Assembly (NCBI GenBank): GCA_019638515.1
Contig: JAHBTS010000002.1
Span: forward strand, 303,558-367,557
DNA: 64,000 bases
Direction: 5' to 3'
Origin: Chitinophagales bacterium
GTDB lineage: Bacteria > Bacteroidota > Bacteroidia > Chitinophagales > LD1
The translations under genes were made by a program, and so were the position numbers. The notes beneath the pieces are model-generated. The model saw nothing but the letters and a program-made list of their open reading frames with translations. It was not told where the DNA came from and ran no database searches. Positions 27,251 to 37,082 of this stretch are shown piece after piece (the stretch's first letter is position 1; every line of letters starts with the position of its first letter).

Positions 27251-27258
27251 CAAACTTA
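27251..27258 (-). promoter_or_regulatory. candidate -7 promoter box for the heptose operon
   Basis: On the minus strand TAAGTTTG matches the Bacteroidota -7 consensus TAnnTTTG. It lies 26 bases upstream of the hldE-like ATG. No TTTG was seen at the expected -33 distance, so support is partial. Confidence 0.35.
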
Positions 27259-27362
27259 ATGAAGCCTTGCAGATTGTAGTGCATAGATAATTTTTATCGT
27301 ATTGAATGCACATTTTACATGCCGTTTAAAGTTCTTTTCATTGAATAAATTATTATTGCCTT

Positions 27363-28262
27363 ATGAATAGAATCCAATTGGTAAGGCTGTTTCAAAACAT
27401 TTCCAATACCAATATTTTCGGTACGGCAAAAGGCGTACGCTATCTTTCGTACCTTTTATTACCCACACCCAAGCAGCGCATTATTGCCGAAACCGTAAAC
27501 GGCTTTTCGGTATGGGTAGATCCGGCATTCGATAAATCCGGCCTAGAACACGATATTTACTACTTAGGCACTTACGAAAAAGGAACCGTAAGTGTAATGG
27601 AATGCTTTTTGCAACCTACCGATAATTTTATTGATGTTGGTGCAAACATTGGATTTGTATCGCTTACTGCTGCCAAAATTTGTACCCACGGGCAGGTTTT
27701 TTCTTTTGAAGCCAATCCCGATACCTTCAAGATTTTACAAGAAAATATAGAGCTGAACAACTTTAAAAACATTACCCCATTTGCAATTGGATTAGGTTCG
27801 CAAAAAGGCATTCTTAAAATTTACCCAAACACGCTTAAAAACAACAGAGGCGGAGCTTCTATGGTTCAAAGCGATTTAAACAAAGGCGAAAGCGGAGTAG
27901 ATGTAAACGTAGAATGTTTAGATGCCTTAACCAACCAAATACCCTCCGCAGCCATGATGAAAATTGATGTGGAAGGATTTGAAATGGAAGTGCTGAAAGG
28001 TGCTACCAACCTACTATCGGGCAAAAATGCGCCTGCACTTATTGTTGAATGTAGCGAAAGCAGAAGCAACCTTAATTTTTCGGCCGTAGATCTCTACAAA
28101 TACTTGTTGCAAATAAACAGCTACAAAATTTTCAAACTTCAATTGGGCAAAGAGCGAAAATCTAAATTGGTAGAAGTGAAAAACGAAAGCGACATTCCAT
28201 TTCACGACAATCTCTTTTGTTTTCTACCGGAGCAGGTAAGCCGTTTAAAACCATTATTGTAA
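27363..28262 (+). CDS. FkbM-family SAM-dependent methyltransferase
   Basis: A 299-residue protein. The SAM motif is NFIDVGANIGFVSLTAAK near residues 83-100, followed by GQVFSFEANPDTFKILQENIELN and the FkbM hallmark MMKIDVEGFEMEVLKGA. FkbM enzymes usually O-methylate sugars or polyketides. It opens a plus-strand group of three (methyltransferase, glycosyltransferase, epimerase) that diverges from the heptose operon, so the target is probably a sugar of a surface glycan. The glycosyltransferase begins two bases after its stop. Confidence 0.9.
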   Translation: MNRIQLVRLFQNISNTNIFGTAKGVRYLSYLLLPTPKQRIIAETVNGFSVWVDPAFDKSGLEHDIYYLGTYEKGTVSVMECFLQPTDNFIDVGANIGFVSLTAAKICTHGQVFSFEANPDTFKILQENIELNNFKNITPFAIGLGSQKGILKIYPNTLKNNRGGASMVQSDLNKGESGVDVNVECLDALTNQIPSAAMMKIDVEGFEMEVLKGATNLLSGKNAPALIVECSESRSNLNFSAVDLYKYLLQINSYKIFKLQLGKERKSKLVEVKNESDIPFHDNLFCFLPEQVSRLKPLL

Positions 28263-28264
28263 AC

Positions 28265-29488
28265 GTGAAACTGCTCTTCCTAAAAATTAAAAACGAAGCC
28301 TTTAGCAGGTTAAGTACTATAGTAGATTTCTTACTATACACTTTCCGCTTGCACCGCGTTGCACCATTTACTTTTCCTGCCAGCGGTTTAGGCATCATCT
28401 TCTTAGGCGAGAACCTGCCGCCACGCATTGCGCGCATGTATAAATGGTTACATAGAGCACATGCAGTAAATGCCATATTGGTTTGTGCCCAAAACGGCTA
28501 CAACCCTAAGTTTGTTGAAGTAGAATTTAGCCGCGTATATTTATTTAGAAACAAGTGGCATCTTTACTCTATTCTAAAGAAAATAGAAGGTGCGCAGCTC
28601 ATACATGCCTTTGGGCCAAAATCATATTTTCCCGATATGGCAAGGCAATATATGCCGCACCTTAAATTCGTGTACGACATGCAAGATGTGCTTGGCATCT
28701 ACTTTGGTTTAAACACCGATATTGCATGGTTTAGAAAAGAATTTCCGCACGAAAAAAATTGCTTGCAATACGCCAATGGCTTGGTTTCGCATGGCTTAGA
28801 ACCCATCCCTGCATATAGAGTTTACAATATAAAACACAAAACCAACCGATTGTTTTTTCCGCTCTTTTGCGATGACGATCGCTTTGTAAATCCCGCACCT
28901 AAATTAGCCGATGGCATACACCTTGTATATGCTGGCGAAATACAAAACAGCAACCGCGATAAACGGCAATTCGGCAATATTCAATTCGATGATTTAATAC
29001 AGCAACTATCGAACCAAAAAATACATTTCCATGTATATCCATCACCTTCTACCAATCCTTTGCTGTACAACCAATACTTAGAGGTAGCTAGGCAAAATCC
29101 CTATTTTCATTTAGAAAAACCTGTGGCTCAAAGCCAACTTTCAACAGAACTTTCAAAATATCATTACGGCATTATTCCGTTTTTCAAAAGCACATCGGGG
29201 CAATCTAGCGATAAATACAAATACTCCACCGCACTAAAACTCTTCAATTTTATTGAAGCCGGCATCCCAACTATTTGTTCGCGCGATATTGAATTTCAAG
29301 CATGGATACTTAAACGATATGCTGCCGGATTTGCAGTGTCTGAAAGCGATATTGCTACCATTGGCAATAAGCTAAACCATACAGACTACACAGCATTGCA
29401 AGCAGAACTAATGGCACACCGAAGCCAACTCTCACTCAAAAACAACATTCATAAACTCTATCATTTTTATCAAAAAATATTAGCATGA
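28265..29488 (+). CDS. GT-B-fold glycosyltransferase (GT4-like)
   Basis: A 407-residue protein if the GTG at 28265 is used. An open frame extends to a TTG at 28217 inside the methyltransferase gene, and no ATG occurs near the start. The N-terminal domain contains LIHAFGPKSYFPD and FVYDMQDVLGIYFG; the C-terminal donor domain contains HLVYAGEIQNSNRDK, FHLEKPVAQSQLSTELSKYHYGIIPF and ALKLFNFIEAGIPTICS, the last matching the family EAG-IP donor-binding motif. The last four bases overlap the epimerase start. It probably adds a sugar to a surface polysaccharide; specificity unknown. Confidence 0.8.
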   Translation: MKLLFLKIKNEAFSRLSTIVDFLLYTFRLHRVAPFTFPASGLGIIFLGENLPPRIARMYKWLHRAHAVNAILVCAQNGYNPKFVEVEFSRVYLFRNKWHLYSILKKIEGAQLIHAFGPKSYFPDMARQYMPHLKFVYDMQDVLGIYFGLNTDIAWFRKEFPHEKNCLQYANGLVSHGLEPIPAYRVYNIKHKTNRLFFPLFCDDDRFVNPAPKLADGIHLVYAGEIQNSNRDKRQFGNIQFDDLIQQLSNQKIHFHVYPSPSTNPLLYNQYLEVARQNPYFHLEKPVAQSQLSTELSKYHYGIIPFFKSTSGQSSDKYKYSTALKLFNFIEAGIPTICSRDIEFQAWILKRYAAGFAVSESDIATIGNKLNHTDYTALQAELMAHRSQLSLKNNIHKLYHFYQKILA

Positions 29489-30477
29489 AAAAAGCATTAG
29501 TTACAGGCGGATGTGGCTTTATAGGCAGCCACATGGTAGATAGACTTTTACAAGAAGGCTATCAAGTAACCGTAATAGACAACCTTTCTACCGGAAGGCG
29601 CGAAAACCTTCAACATCAAAAAGAAAATAAGGCGCTTCAAATTATAGAAGCCGATATAAACGATGTACAAAACAACCTGCCGTATTTTGAAAATGTAGAT
29701 ACCGTTTTCCATATTGCTGCACTGGCCGATATTGTTCCTTCTATCGAAAATCCGCTTAGCTATTACCGCTCCAATGTAGATGGCACTTTTGCCGTATTGG
29801 AATGCGCCCGTGCCCAAGGTGTAAAAAGGGTTATTTATGCCGCTTCATCTTCTTGCTACGGCTTGCCCGACACTTTCCCAACACCCGAAACCACTAAGAT
29901 AGATACGCAATATCCTTATGCGCTCACTAAATTCTTAGGCGAGCAATTGTGCTTGCATTGGAGCAAAGTGTATAAACTCAATGTAACCTCCATGCGATTT
30001 TTCAACGTGTATGGCACTCGCTCCAGAACCTCCGGAACTTACGGTGCTGTATTTGGTGTATTCTTGGCACAAAAATTAAACAATAAACCATTTACGGTTG
30101 TGGGCGATGGCACGCAAACACGCGATTTTACTTATGTTACCGATATTGTTGATGCCTGCTACACCGCATCGCTACGCAACGATATTTCGGGCGAAATTTT
30201 CAATGTAGGTAGTGGAAACACTTACTCCGTAAACCGCCTTACCGAACTCCTGCAAGGCGAAAAAGTATATATTCCAAAACGCCCGGGCGAACCCGATTGC
30301 ACCTTTGCCGATATTACCAAAATACAAAGCCAACTAAATTGGCAGCCTAAAGTATCTTTAGAAGATGGCGTGCAAAAAATATTAGACAACATCGCTTACT
30401 GGAAAAATGCGCCCGTTTGGGAACCTACTTCCATTGCCAAAGCCACCGAAGGTTGGTTTAAATACTTGGGCAAGTAG
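29485..30477 (+). CDS. NAD-dependent nucleotide-sugar epimerase/dehydratase
   Basis: A 330-residue extended short-chain dehydrogenase. The NAD loop is VTGGCGFIGSHMVDRL; the catalytic set is Ser in AASSSCYG and Tyr/Lys in YPYALTKFLGE; RPGEPDCTFADITKIQSQL near the C-terminus is typical of UDP-glucose/GlcNAc 4-epimerase relatives. It overlaps the glycosyltransferase by four bases (ATGA) and ends five bases from the convergent TMTC-like gene. It likely makes the activated sugar used by the neighbouring glycosyltransferase. Confidence 0.9.
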   Translation: MKKALVTGGCGFIGSHMVDRLLQEGYQVTVIDNLSTGRRENLQHQKENKALQIIEADINDVQNNLPYFENVDTVFHIAALADIVPSIENPLSYYRSNVDGTFAVLECARAQGVKRVIYAASSSCYGLPDTFPTPETTKIDTQYPYALTKFLGEQLCLHWSKVYKLNVTSMRFFNVYGTRSRTSGTYGAVFGVFLAQKLNNKPFTVVGDGTQTRDFTYVTDIVDACYTASLRNDISGEIFNVGSGNTYSVNRLTELLQGEKVYIPKRPGEPDCTFADITKIQSQLNWQPKVSLEDGVQKILDNIAYWKNAPVWEPTSIAKATEGWFKYLGK

Positions 30478-30482
30478 TAAGG

Positions 30483-32402
30483 CTACTGTAAATTAGGATC
30501 CAGCAACTTAGCCTTCTGTAAATGCTGCGTTGCCATTTGCTCATTGCCAAGTGTGCGGTAGGTAATGCCTAAATAATAATAAGCACGGGCATTTTGTGGA
30601 TTTATGGCAAGTGCTTTATTAAAAGCATCTATTGCCTTTGGGTACTCCTTTTTTAAGCCGTTTATGCTACCTATATTCATCCAACCATCTTCGTAGCGCG
30701 GATTTATTTGAACCGCTTTTTCATAATACTGCATGGCATCTTCCGGTCGCCCGATTTGAAAGAGCGCACTACCCAAGTTGTTGATGGTAATAATATCGTT
30801 AGGATTATACTTCAGTGCCATTTCCGAGTATTTTACGGCATTGGGATAATCGGCTGTTTTATAGTAACCCACCGCCAATTGCGACAACGCTTCGCTGTAA
30901 GTAGGATAAATTTGCAATGCCTTTTGCAATTCGTTGATACCTTGTGTAAACAGCTGCTTTTGGCGGGCGGTATTTTTTTCTTGCGGAGCAATAATTTTAA
31001 TAATCTCATTGCCTAAATAATAGTGTGCACGGGTGCTTGCCTGCAAGTGCACCAAATCGTTGGAATACAAAGTGTAGTTATCTTTCCAATCGGCATTGCG
31101 GGCTACAGTTTTTATACTAAAAAGAAAAGCAACCACGCTCACTATTGCTACCGAAAATTTATGTGCCGAAAGTAATTGCAAAGGCTTTGCGAGCAATAAC
31201 TCACTACGCACCATGCTTTCTTTGGTTAAGCGTACCAAACCCAAAGCAGCCAACACACAAACCACCACCGATGGAAAATACATTAAGCGCTCCGCCATGC
31301 CCACACCAATTTTTATGAACACATTGCTAAAGAGCGAAATGCTGATAAAGTATAGAAGTATAAACACTGCAAAAATATTTTTGCTCTTAACCTTTACCAA
31401 TGCAAAAACCAACAAAGCCGCATGAATAATAAACGATATAATAAAACCTATATCGCTAAGCGTTGCTACCGGAATTTTATTGAAAGAATAATCATAAAGC
31501 AGCGGATGCGGCAATAAAAACAATTTAAGATACAAGCCCAGCACCTTTACGGCAGTAGCAAACTGTACCGTAACATCTTGCGATTGCAAAATAAAATTGT
31601 CCAATGCCGTTACCGTGCTATCGCTCAATTTCCCACCCAATACTTGATACCTTATTGCTAAAAAAACACCCGTAAACAGCACATGTGGCAGCATTGAAAT
31701 AGCGATACCGGAAATACTGCGCTCTCTAAAGGCCCAAATCAATAGCGGAAATCCGGCAAGCATGGTAATTCCCGATTCTTTACTCAACAGCGACACAAAA
31801 AACAATATACCCGATACTATAGAAAACAGCATAGCCTTAGCGCCCTCTGCTTTCAGCAAAGCGTAAAACGACAATAAAATCAACAAGAGCGACAGTATTT
31901 CATCCCTACTTTTAATATTGGCAACCACTTCGGTATGCAGCGGATGAACCGCAAATAGCAATGCCGCCAAAAACGGAATTGCAATTGAATATTGTTTCAA
32001 TAAATCTTTAAGCACCGTAAAAAACAAAAAGCAACTAAGCGCATACAAAAGTACATTCACCCAATGCCCCAGTACAGGTTTATCGGGAGCCAACTCCCAC
32101 TCGGTAGCAAACATGGCAAGCGATAGTGGGCGATATAAGCCATCTTCCAAATTCAAATAGCCATAGCGATACGAAGTTTTAAAAATGGTGGCAATAGCCG
32201 ATGTACCTTGTGTTACCACCGAATTTTCTTTTATCACACTAAAATCATCTAATACATAACCATGCTGTAAGGTGTTTGCATATAGCAAAAATGCCAATGC
32301 CGCCACCAATAAACCCGGCAATAGCATTCGGTCTTTGGGTGCTTGGGTTAAAGGCTTGCTTTCTTTAAGTGTTTCCTTATTGGTTTTTCTATTCTTTGCC
32401 AT
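30483..32402 (-). CDS. TMTC-like polytopic membrane protein with C-terminal TPRs (GT-C glycosyltransferase candidate)
   Basis: A 639-residue protein. Residues 27-430 form about ten membrane helices and from about 450 onward there are four to five TPRs (ALKYNPNDIITINNLGSALF, AVQINPRYEDGWMNIGSI and others). The first periplasmic loop carries an acidic pair YVLDDFSVI (Asp52-Asp53) and the next has AVHPLHTEVVANIKSRDE (His153, Glu158). Both motifs match the eukaryotic TMTC O-mannosyltransferases of the GT-C fold. A role in glycosylating exported proteins or lipids is inferred, supported by the neighbouring sugar genes. It is convergent with the epimerase gene. Confidence 0.75.
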   Translation of the reverse strand: MAKNRKTNKETLKESKPLTQAPKDRMLLPGLLVAALAFLLYANTLQHGYVLDDFSVIKENSVVTQGTSAIATIFKTSYRYGYLNLEDGLYRPLSLAMFATEWELAPDKPVLGHWVNVLLYALSCFLFFTVLKDLLKQYSIAIPFLAALLFAVHPLHTEVVANIKSRDEILSLLLILLSFYALLKAEGAKAMLFSIVSGILFFVSLLSKESGITMLAGFPLLIWAFRERSISGIAISMLPHVLFTGVFLAIRYQVLGGKLSDSTVTALDNFILQSQDVTVQFATAVKVLGLYLKLFLLPHPLLYDYSFNKIPVATLSDIGFIISFIIHAALLVFALVKVKSKNIFAVFILLYFISISLFSNVFIKIGVGMAERLMYFPSVVVCVLAALGLVRLTKESMVRSELLLAKPLQLLSAHKFSVAIVSVVAFLFSIKTVARNADWKDNYTLYSNDLVHLQASTRAHYYLGNEIIKIIAPQEKNTARQKQLFTQGINELQKALQIYPTYSEALSQLAVGYYKTADYPNAVKYSEMALKYNPNDIITINNLGSALFQIGRPEDAMQYYEKAVQINPRYEDGWMNIGSINGLKKEYPKAIDAFNKALAINPQNARAYYYLGITYRTLGNEQMATQHLQKAKLLDPNLQ

Positions 32403-32509
32403 AAATTGCTTTGCTTCGCAATGTTACAACTCCTTTTGAGTTAAAAAATACTATTGAGGAAATTAAAAATCTCGCCACACGTTATTTTAGCAAACACAAA
32501 TTGCCAACC

Positions 32510-32881
32510 ATGAAAAATATAACCAAATCCTTTGCGCGCACCTTTTTGCTTATTGGGCTGCTATCATTTTTAGTAAGTGCCGCCTCCAATCCCAAACCCG
32601 AAAAATTGGTTTTTAAAACCAGTAGTGTATGTAAAACTTGCAAATCGGCAATAGAAGAAACTTTAAGTAAAGTAGATGGCGTTTTGGTTTCGTTGGTAAA
32701 TTTGAGTTCACATAAAGTAAGTGTAAAATACAATCCCGAACTTACCAATACCAATAAAATAAAAGAAGCAGTGCTAAAATCCGGTTATGCCTTTAATAAT
32801 GAACAACCGGCAAAAGAAGACTATGCCAAATTACCTGCCTGCTGTAAAAAAGATGCCAATGCAGCTTGCGCACATCCTTAA
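32510..32881 (+). CDS. exported heavy-metal-associated (HMA) domain protein
   Basis: A 123-residue protein from ATG 32510; an open frame reaches upstream to 32411 but the ATG gives a proper signal peptide (FLLIGLLSFLVSAAS). The mature part is one HMA domain with the metal-binding CxxC as SSVCKTCKSAIEETL and the strand HKVSVKYNPELT. A further Cys pair and His end the protein (PACCKKDANAACAHP). It resembles MerP/CopZ-type carriers working in the periplasm, probably for copper, zinc or mercury. It is alone, with a terminator just downstream. Confidence 0.85.
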   Translation: MKNITKSFARTFLLIGLLSFLVSAASNPKPEKLVFKTSSVCKTCKSAIEETLSKVDGVLVSLVNLSSHKVSVKYNPELTNTNKIKEAVLKSGYAFNNEQPAKEDYAKLPACCKKDANAACAHP

Positions 32882-32924
32882 AATGGCGTTTGCTTTCTAT
32901 TTCATACTATTTTAATTTCTTAGA

Positions 32925-32955
32925 AGTGCCAAGTTCATCTTGGCATTTTTGTTTT
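32925..32955 (+). terminator. rho-independent terminator after the HMA gene
   Basis: TGCCAAG (32927-32933), loop TTCAT, CTTGGCA (32939-32945), then TTTTTGTTTT. The perfect seven-base stem and T-run lie 45 bases after the HMA stop. Confidence 0.75.
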
Positions 32956-33078
32956 CAACCGTGCCCACCACAAGGCTAAACCTAGCTTTGAACGCAATAA
33001 AGGCACCTTCATACACATATACACACCTACTTTAAACATTATAGATTAACTCAAATTATCTAATCTGTATTCAATTTC

Positions 33079-33086
33079 TATATTTG
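33079..33086 (+). promoter_or_regulatory. candidate -7 promoter box for secDF
   Basis: TATATTTG matches TAnnTTTG and lies 48 bases before the secDF ATG, after the upstream terminator. No clear TTTG is seen at -33. Confidence 0.4.
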
Positions 33087-33134
33087 CCCCTCTTTTCAAA
33101 AGAAATACCACATAATTAAGTTAATTCAAACACA

Positions 33135-36100
33135 ATGCAGTTAAAAGGTGTAGTTCGTTTTTTCACGATTGTACTTTCAATCGTATGTCTCTACCAGCTT
33201 TCTTTTACAGTAGCTTCTAAAGTAGCCGAAAGCAAAGCCGATGAATTTGCGCACGCTAAAGTTGGTGAAATACCGGCTTCGCTTACCGGACACGACAGAG
33301 TGGTGGCCGAAGATGCTCAAGAAAGAGAGTTCCGCAGAGTTCGCAGAGAGTATTTAGATAGCATTCAAAATGAAACTATTTTGAACTTAGGTATCGTTAA
33401 ATATACCTACAAAGATTGCCGCGATAAGCAAATAAACTTAGGGCTAGACCTTAAAGGCGGTATGAACTTGGTACTCGAAATTTCTGAAGACGATGTACTG
33501 CGTAAATTAGCTTACAACAGCAAAAACCCAACCTTTAATAAGGCTATTGAATTGACTGTAAAGAAGCAAACCGAAAAAGAAGGCGATTTCCTCACCCTCT
33601 TTGCCGAATCGTTTAAAGAAGTAGATCCAAATGCAAAATTGGCTGCCATTTTTGCTCCTATTGAAACCTACCAAGGAAAAATAAACTACAACAGCACCAA
33701 CGATGAAGTAGTTAAAGTACTGCAAGCCGATATGAAAGCCGCTGTGGGCAACACTTTCAACGTATTAAAAACTCGTATTGACCAATTTGGTGTAGCCGCA
33801 CCAAACATATCGCTGCAAGAAGGTAGCGGAAGAATTATCCTTGAACTTCCGGGAGTAGATGACCCTACTCGTGTACGCAGAATTTTATCGCAAACCGCGC
33901 AGTTAGAATTTTGGGACACCTACGAAAACGAAGAAATTATCAACTACTTAGACCAAGCAAACTCTGCACTCCGCACCCGCTTTGCCGTAAAAAAGGCTGA
34001 AGTAGCCGATACTGCAACTGCTGCCGTTACCACAGATTCAGCCGCTACCGCTACCAGCGATGCTGCTGCCATTTTATTGGGCGACTCTGCTACCGCAGCT
34101 ACTCCGGCTAAAGATTCTGCCGCCACCGCTGCTGCCGATACTGCCAATAAAAATTCAAATCCGCTGTTTGATGTATTGTATCCTTCTATTTACCAAGACG
34201 GACAAAACATGCGCACAGCCGAAGGCCCAGTGGTAGGGCGCGCAATGGGTAAAGATACTGCCAAAGTAAACCGCCTATTGGCAATGGAAGAAGTGCGCAG
34301 CGTTTTCCCACGCGATTTGCGTTTGTTATGGGGCAATAAACCTGTTTCTAAAGATGCCAACGTATTTGCACTCTATGCCATAAAAAGAAATGCTGCCACC
34401 GATGAAGCTCCACTTACCGGAGATGCAATTACCGATGCCAACCAAGGCTACGACCAATTTGGTATTCCTGAAGTAGATATTGTAATGAACAGCTTAGGCG
34501 CTTCAAAATGGGAAAAAATGACCGAAGCCGCCTTTAATGGCGATGTAAACGGAAAAGCAGTAAAAAAATGTATTGCTATTGTACTAGACAACCGCGTGTA
34601 CAGCGCTCCGCGTGTTCAATCTAAAATTAGTGGCGGTCGCTCGCAAATTACAGGCATAGATGAATTAGAAGAAGCAGTGGACCTTGCCAACGTATTAAAA
34701 AGCGGTAAACTCGAAGCTCGTACCAAAGTGGTTGAAGAGCAAGTGGTAGGACCATCTCTCGGAAAAGAAGCCATACAAGCAGGTTTAATGAGCTTGCTTT
34801 TAAGTTTTGTAGTGGTGTTCCTATTTATGATAGCCTACTACAGCGGCTCCGGCTTAATTGCCAATATTGCCATGCTGCTCAACTTATTCCTAATTGTGGG
34901 TATAGTAGCTTCTATTCCGGGCTCTACCTTTACCTTGCCTGGTATGGCGGGTATAGTATTAACCCTCGGTATGGCGGTAGATGCCAACGTTATTATCAAC
35001 GAAAGAATTAGAGAGGAGTTAGCTCGCGGCAAAGGTGTGCGCCTTGCCATAGAAGAAGGTTACAAACACTCCTATACAGCCATTATAGACGGTAACTTAA
35101 CCACAATGGTGGTGGGTATTGTGCTCCTCATTTTTGGTTTAGGACCGGTAAAAGGATTTGCGGTAATACTTGTAATTGGTTTGTTTACTTCCATGTTCAC
35201 AGCAGTATTGTTTTCGCGCTTAATGTACGATTTCATGTTTGCTAGAAACTGGGATGTGAAATTTGGAAACAATGTATCAATGAACCTTTTCAAAAACTTC
35301 CATTTCCATTTTATCGAAAAGAGAAAAATTTCTTACGCCATTTCAGGAACTGTTTTAGCATTAAGCCTTGCTTCAACCATTTTCTATGGTTTCGATTTGG
35401 GAGTAGATTTTAAAGGAGGAAGAAGCTATGTAGTGCAGTTCGATCGCGATGTTACCACTGCAGAAATTGCCGATGCCGTTGAAACCAAGATAGAAGGCGT
35501 ACCTCAGGTAAAAACTTACGGAGCTGCAAACACCGTAAATATTACCACTGCCTACTTAATTGATTCTAAAGACGAAGCTGCCGATAGCTTAGTACTAAAT
35601 GCTATTTACGAAAGTGTAAAAGGCATTTACAAAACTCCGGTAGATAAAGATGCTTTTGAAAAAACTTACGTAAAGAGTACCGTTAAAATTGGTGCTACCA
35701 TTGCTGATGATATTCGCAGAGGCGCTTGGTGGGCTGGCTTGTTTGGTATCTTAGGCGTGTTTGTGTATATATTGGCGCGTTTCCGCAAAATTGAGTTTGC
35801 CGTGGGTGCCATTATTGCATTGGTGCACGACCCTATTATTGTATTGGGTGTTTTCTCTGCCTTCCGCCATATTTTACCATTCAGTTTAGAAATAGACCAA
35901 CACATTGTAGCAGCAGTACTTACCTTAATCGGATACTCCGTAAACGATACGGTTATCGTATTCGACCGTATTAGAGAGTATTTTGGTTTGTATCCGGGTC
36001 GCTCGTTAGAAGACAACGTAAACGCTTCTATCAACAACACATTGAGCAGAACTATTATGACCTCGGTAACCGTGTTCTTGGTAGCTTTAATCTTATTCAT

Positions 36101-36230
36101 ATTTGGTGGCGAAGCCATTAGAGGTTTCTCTTTTGCCCTTATTATTGGGGTGGCTGTGGGAACTTACTCTTCTATATTTGTGGCAGCTCCTATTGTAGTA
36201 GATTTAATGAACAGAAGAAAAGCGAAATAA
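33135..36230 (+). CDS. secDF: fused protein translocase subunit SecDF
   Basis: A 1031-residue fusion of SecD and SecF, the usual Bacteroidota form. SecD marks include NLGLDLKGGMNLVLEIS in the first periplasmic domain and GMAVDANVIINERIREELARG in TM4. SecF marks are FDLGVDFKGGRSYVVQF and IGYSVNDTVIVFDRIREYFG. It uses the proton gradient to pull proteins through SecYEG. Residues about 290-340 (nt 34000-34150) are an Ala/Thr/Ser/Asp-rich low-complexity insertion in the SecD periplasmic domain. A strong terminator follows, so it is a single-gene unit. Confidence 0.96.
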   Translation: MQLKGVVRFFTIVLSIVCLYQLSFTVASKVAESKADEFAHAKVGEIPASLTGHDRVVAEDAQEREFRRVRREYLDSIQNETILNLGIVKYTYKDCRDKQINLGLDLKGGMNLVLEISEDDVLRKLAYNSKNPTFNKAIELTVKKQTEKEGDFLTLFAESFKEVDPNAKLAAIFAPIETYQGKINYNSTNDEVVKVLQADMKAAVGNTFNVLKTRIDQFGVAAPNISLQEGSGRIILELPGVDDPTRVRRILSQTAQLEFWDTYENEEIINYLDQANSALRTRFAVKKAEVADTATAAVTTDSAATATSDAAAILLGDSATAATPAKDSAATAAADTANKNSNPLFDVLYPSIYQDGQNMRTAEGPVVGRAMGKDTAKVNRLLAMEEVRSVFPRDLRLLWGNKPVSKDANVFALYAIKRNAATDEAPLTGDAITDANQGYDQFGIPEVDIVMNSLGASKWEKMTEAAFNGDVNGKAVKKCIAIVLDNRVYSAPRVQSKISGGRSQITGIDELEEAVDLANVLKSGKLEARTKVVEEQVVGPSLGKEAIQAGLMSLLLSFVVVFLFMIAYYSGSGLIANIAMLLNLFLIVGIVASIPGSTFTLPGMAGIVLTLGMAVDANVIINERIREELARGKGVRLAIEEGYKHSYTAIIDGNLTTMVVGIVLLIFGLGPVKGFAVILVIGLFTSMFTAVLFSRLMYDFMFARNWDVKFGNNVSMNLFKNFHFHFIEKRKISYAISGTVLALSLASTIFYGFDLGVDFKGGRSYVVQFDRDVTTAEIADAVETKIEGVPQVKTYGAANTVNITTAYLIDSKDEAADSLVLNAIYESVKGIYKTPVDKDAFEKTYVKSTVKIGATIADDIRRGAWWAGLFGILGVFVYILARFRKIEFAVGAIIALVHDPIIVLGVFSAFRHILPFSLEIDQHIVAAVLTLIGYSVNDTVIVFDRIREYFGLYPGRSLEDNVNASINNTLSRTIMTSVTVFLVALILFIFGGEAIRGFSFALIIGVAVGTYSSIFVAAPIVVDLMNRRKAK

Positions 36231-36250
36231 TAACTGCTTTATATTTTCAA

Positions 36251-36288
36251 AAAAGCGACTGTCGTAAAAAAACAGTCGCTTTTTTTTA
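36251..36288 (+). terminator. rho-independent terminator after secDF
   Basis: AGCGACTGT (36254-36262) pairs perfectly with ACAGTCGCT (36272-36280) and is followed by a run of T to 36287; flanking A/T runs extend the stem. It starts 24 bases after the secDF stop. Confidence 0.9.
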
Positions 36289-36342
36289 TGCTACCAGCCG
36301 AAATCTTTGTTTCTTCCTCATCAAAATTCAATACAGTTAAAC

Positions 36343-36900
36343 ATGGATAGAAAAATATCGGAACCCCAAAAAGCAGCGCTACTAAAAACACTGCAACTGC
36401 GCTTTACTAAAAACATGCACAGGCATAAAAACCTACAGTGGAATGCAATAGAAGCGCAACTGCTGCCACAAGCTGCCAAGCTATGGTCGCTGCATGTAAT
36501 GGAAGAAACCGGTGGCGAACCCGATGTAATTGCATACGATGAAAGCACCCACCAATATTGGTTTTGCGATTGCGCAGCACAAAGCCCCAGCGGCAGAAGA
36601 AGTTTGTGCTACGATATGGCAGCATTAGAAAGCAGAAAAGAACACAAACCTAAAGACAGTGCCCTCGAAATGGCTACACAAATGGGCATAGAACTGCTTA
36701 CCGAAGCACAATACCTTCAATTACAGAGTGTAGAAAATTTCGACACCAAAACATCGAGTTGGATTCTTACGCCCAACGATCTAAGAAAGCAAGGCGGTGC
36801 GCTATTTGGCGACTTTCGCTTTGGCAGAGCTTTTATTTATCACAATGGTGCAGAATCGTACTATGCCGCAAGAGCATTCCGAGGTTTATTAAAAGTTTAA
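36343..36900 (+). CDS. DUF4256 family protein
   Basis: A 185-residue cytoplasmic protein from ATG 36343; an open frame extends upstream to 36307 without clear support. The sequence has the DUF4256 pattern: LQWNAIEAQLLPQAAKLWSL, METGGEPDVI-like EETGGEPDVIAYD, YWFCDCAAQSPSGRRSLCYD, MGIELLTEAQYLQLQ and a C-terminal GDFRFGRAFIYHNGAESYY. The biochemical role of this widespread family is not known to me. It stands alone between the secDF terminator and the restriction-modification operon. Confidence 0.85.
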   Translation: MDRKISEPQKAALLKTLQLRFTKNMHRHKNLQWNAIEAQLLPQAAKLWSLHVMEETGGEPDVIAYDESTHQYWFCDCAAQSPSGRRSLCYDMAALESRKEHKPKDSALEMATQMGIELLTEAQYLQLQSVENFDTKTSSWILTPNDLRKQGGALFGDFRFGRAFIYHNGAESYYAARAFRGLLKV

Positions 36901-37082
36901 ACTCAACGCCAACTTGCCTAGCAAGTAACGCTATTGAAACCACTACCCTATTATGTAATTCTTAAGCGCACATACTATCCTTAAAATGTATTCCGGCAAT
37001 ATCAATAACCCTATAATAAATTGAAATGCCAATGCATCGCTAAGAATAATAAATTCGCCACTTCTATAACATATACACCAAC

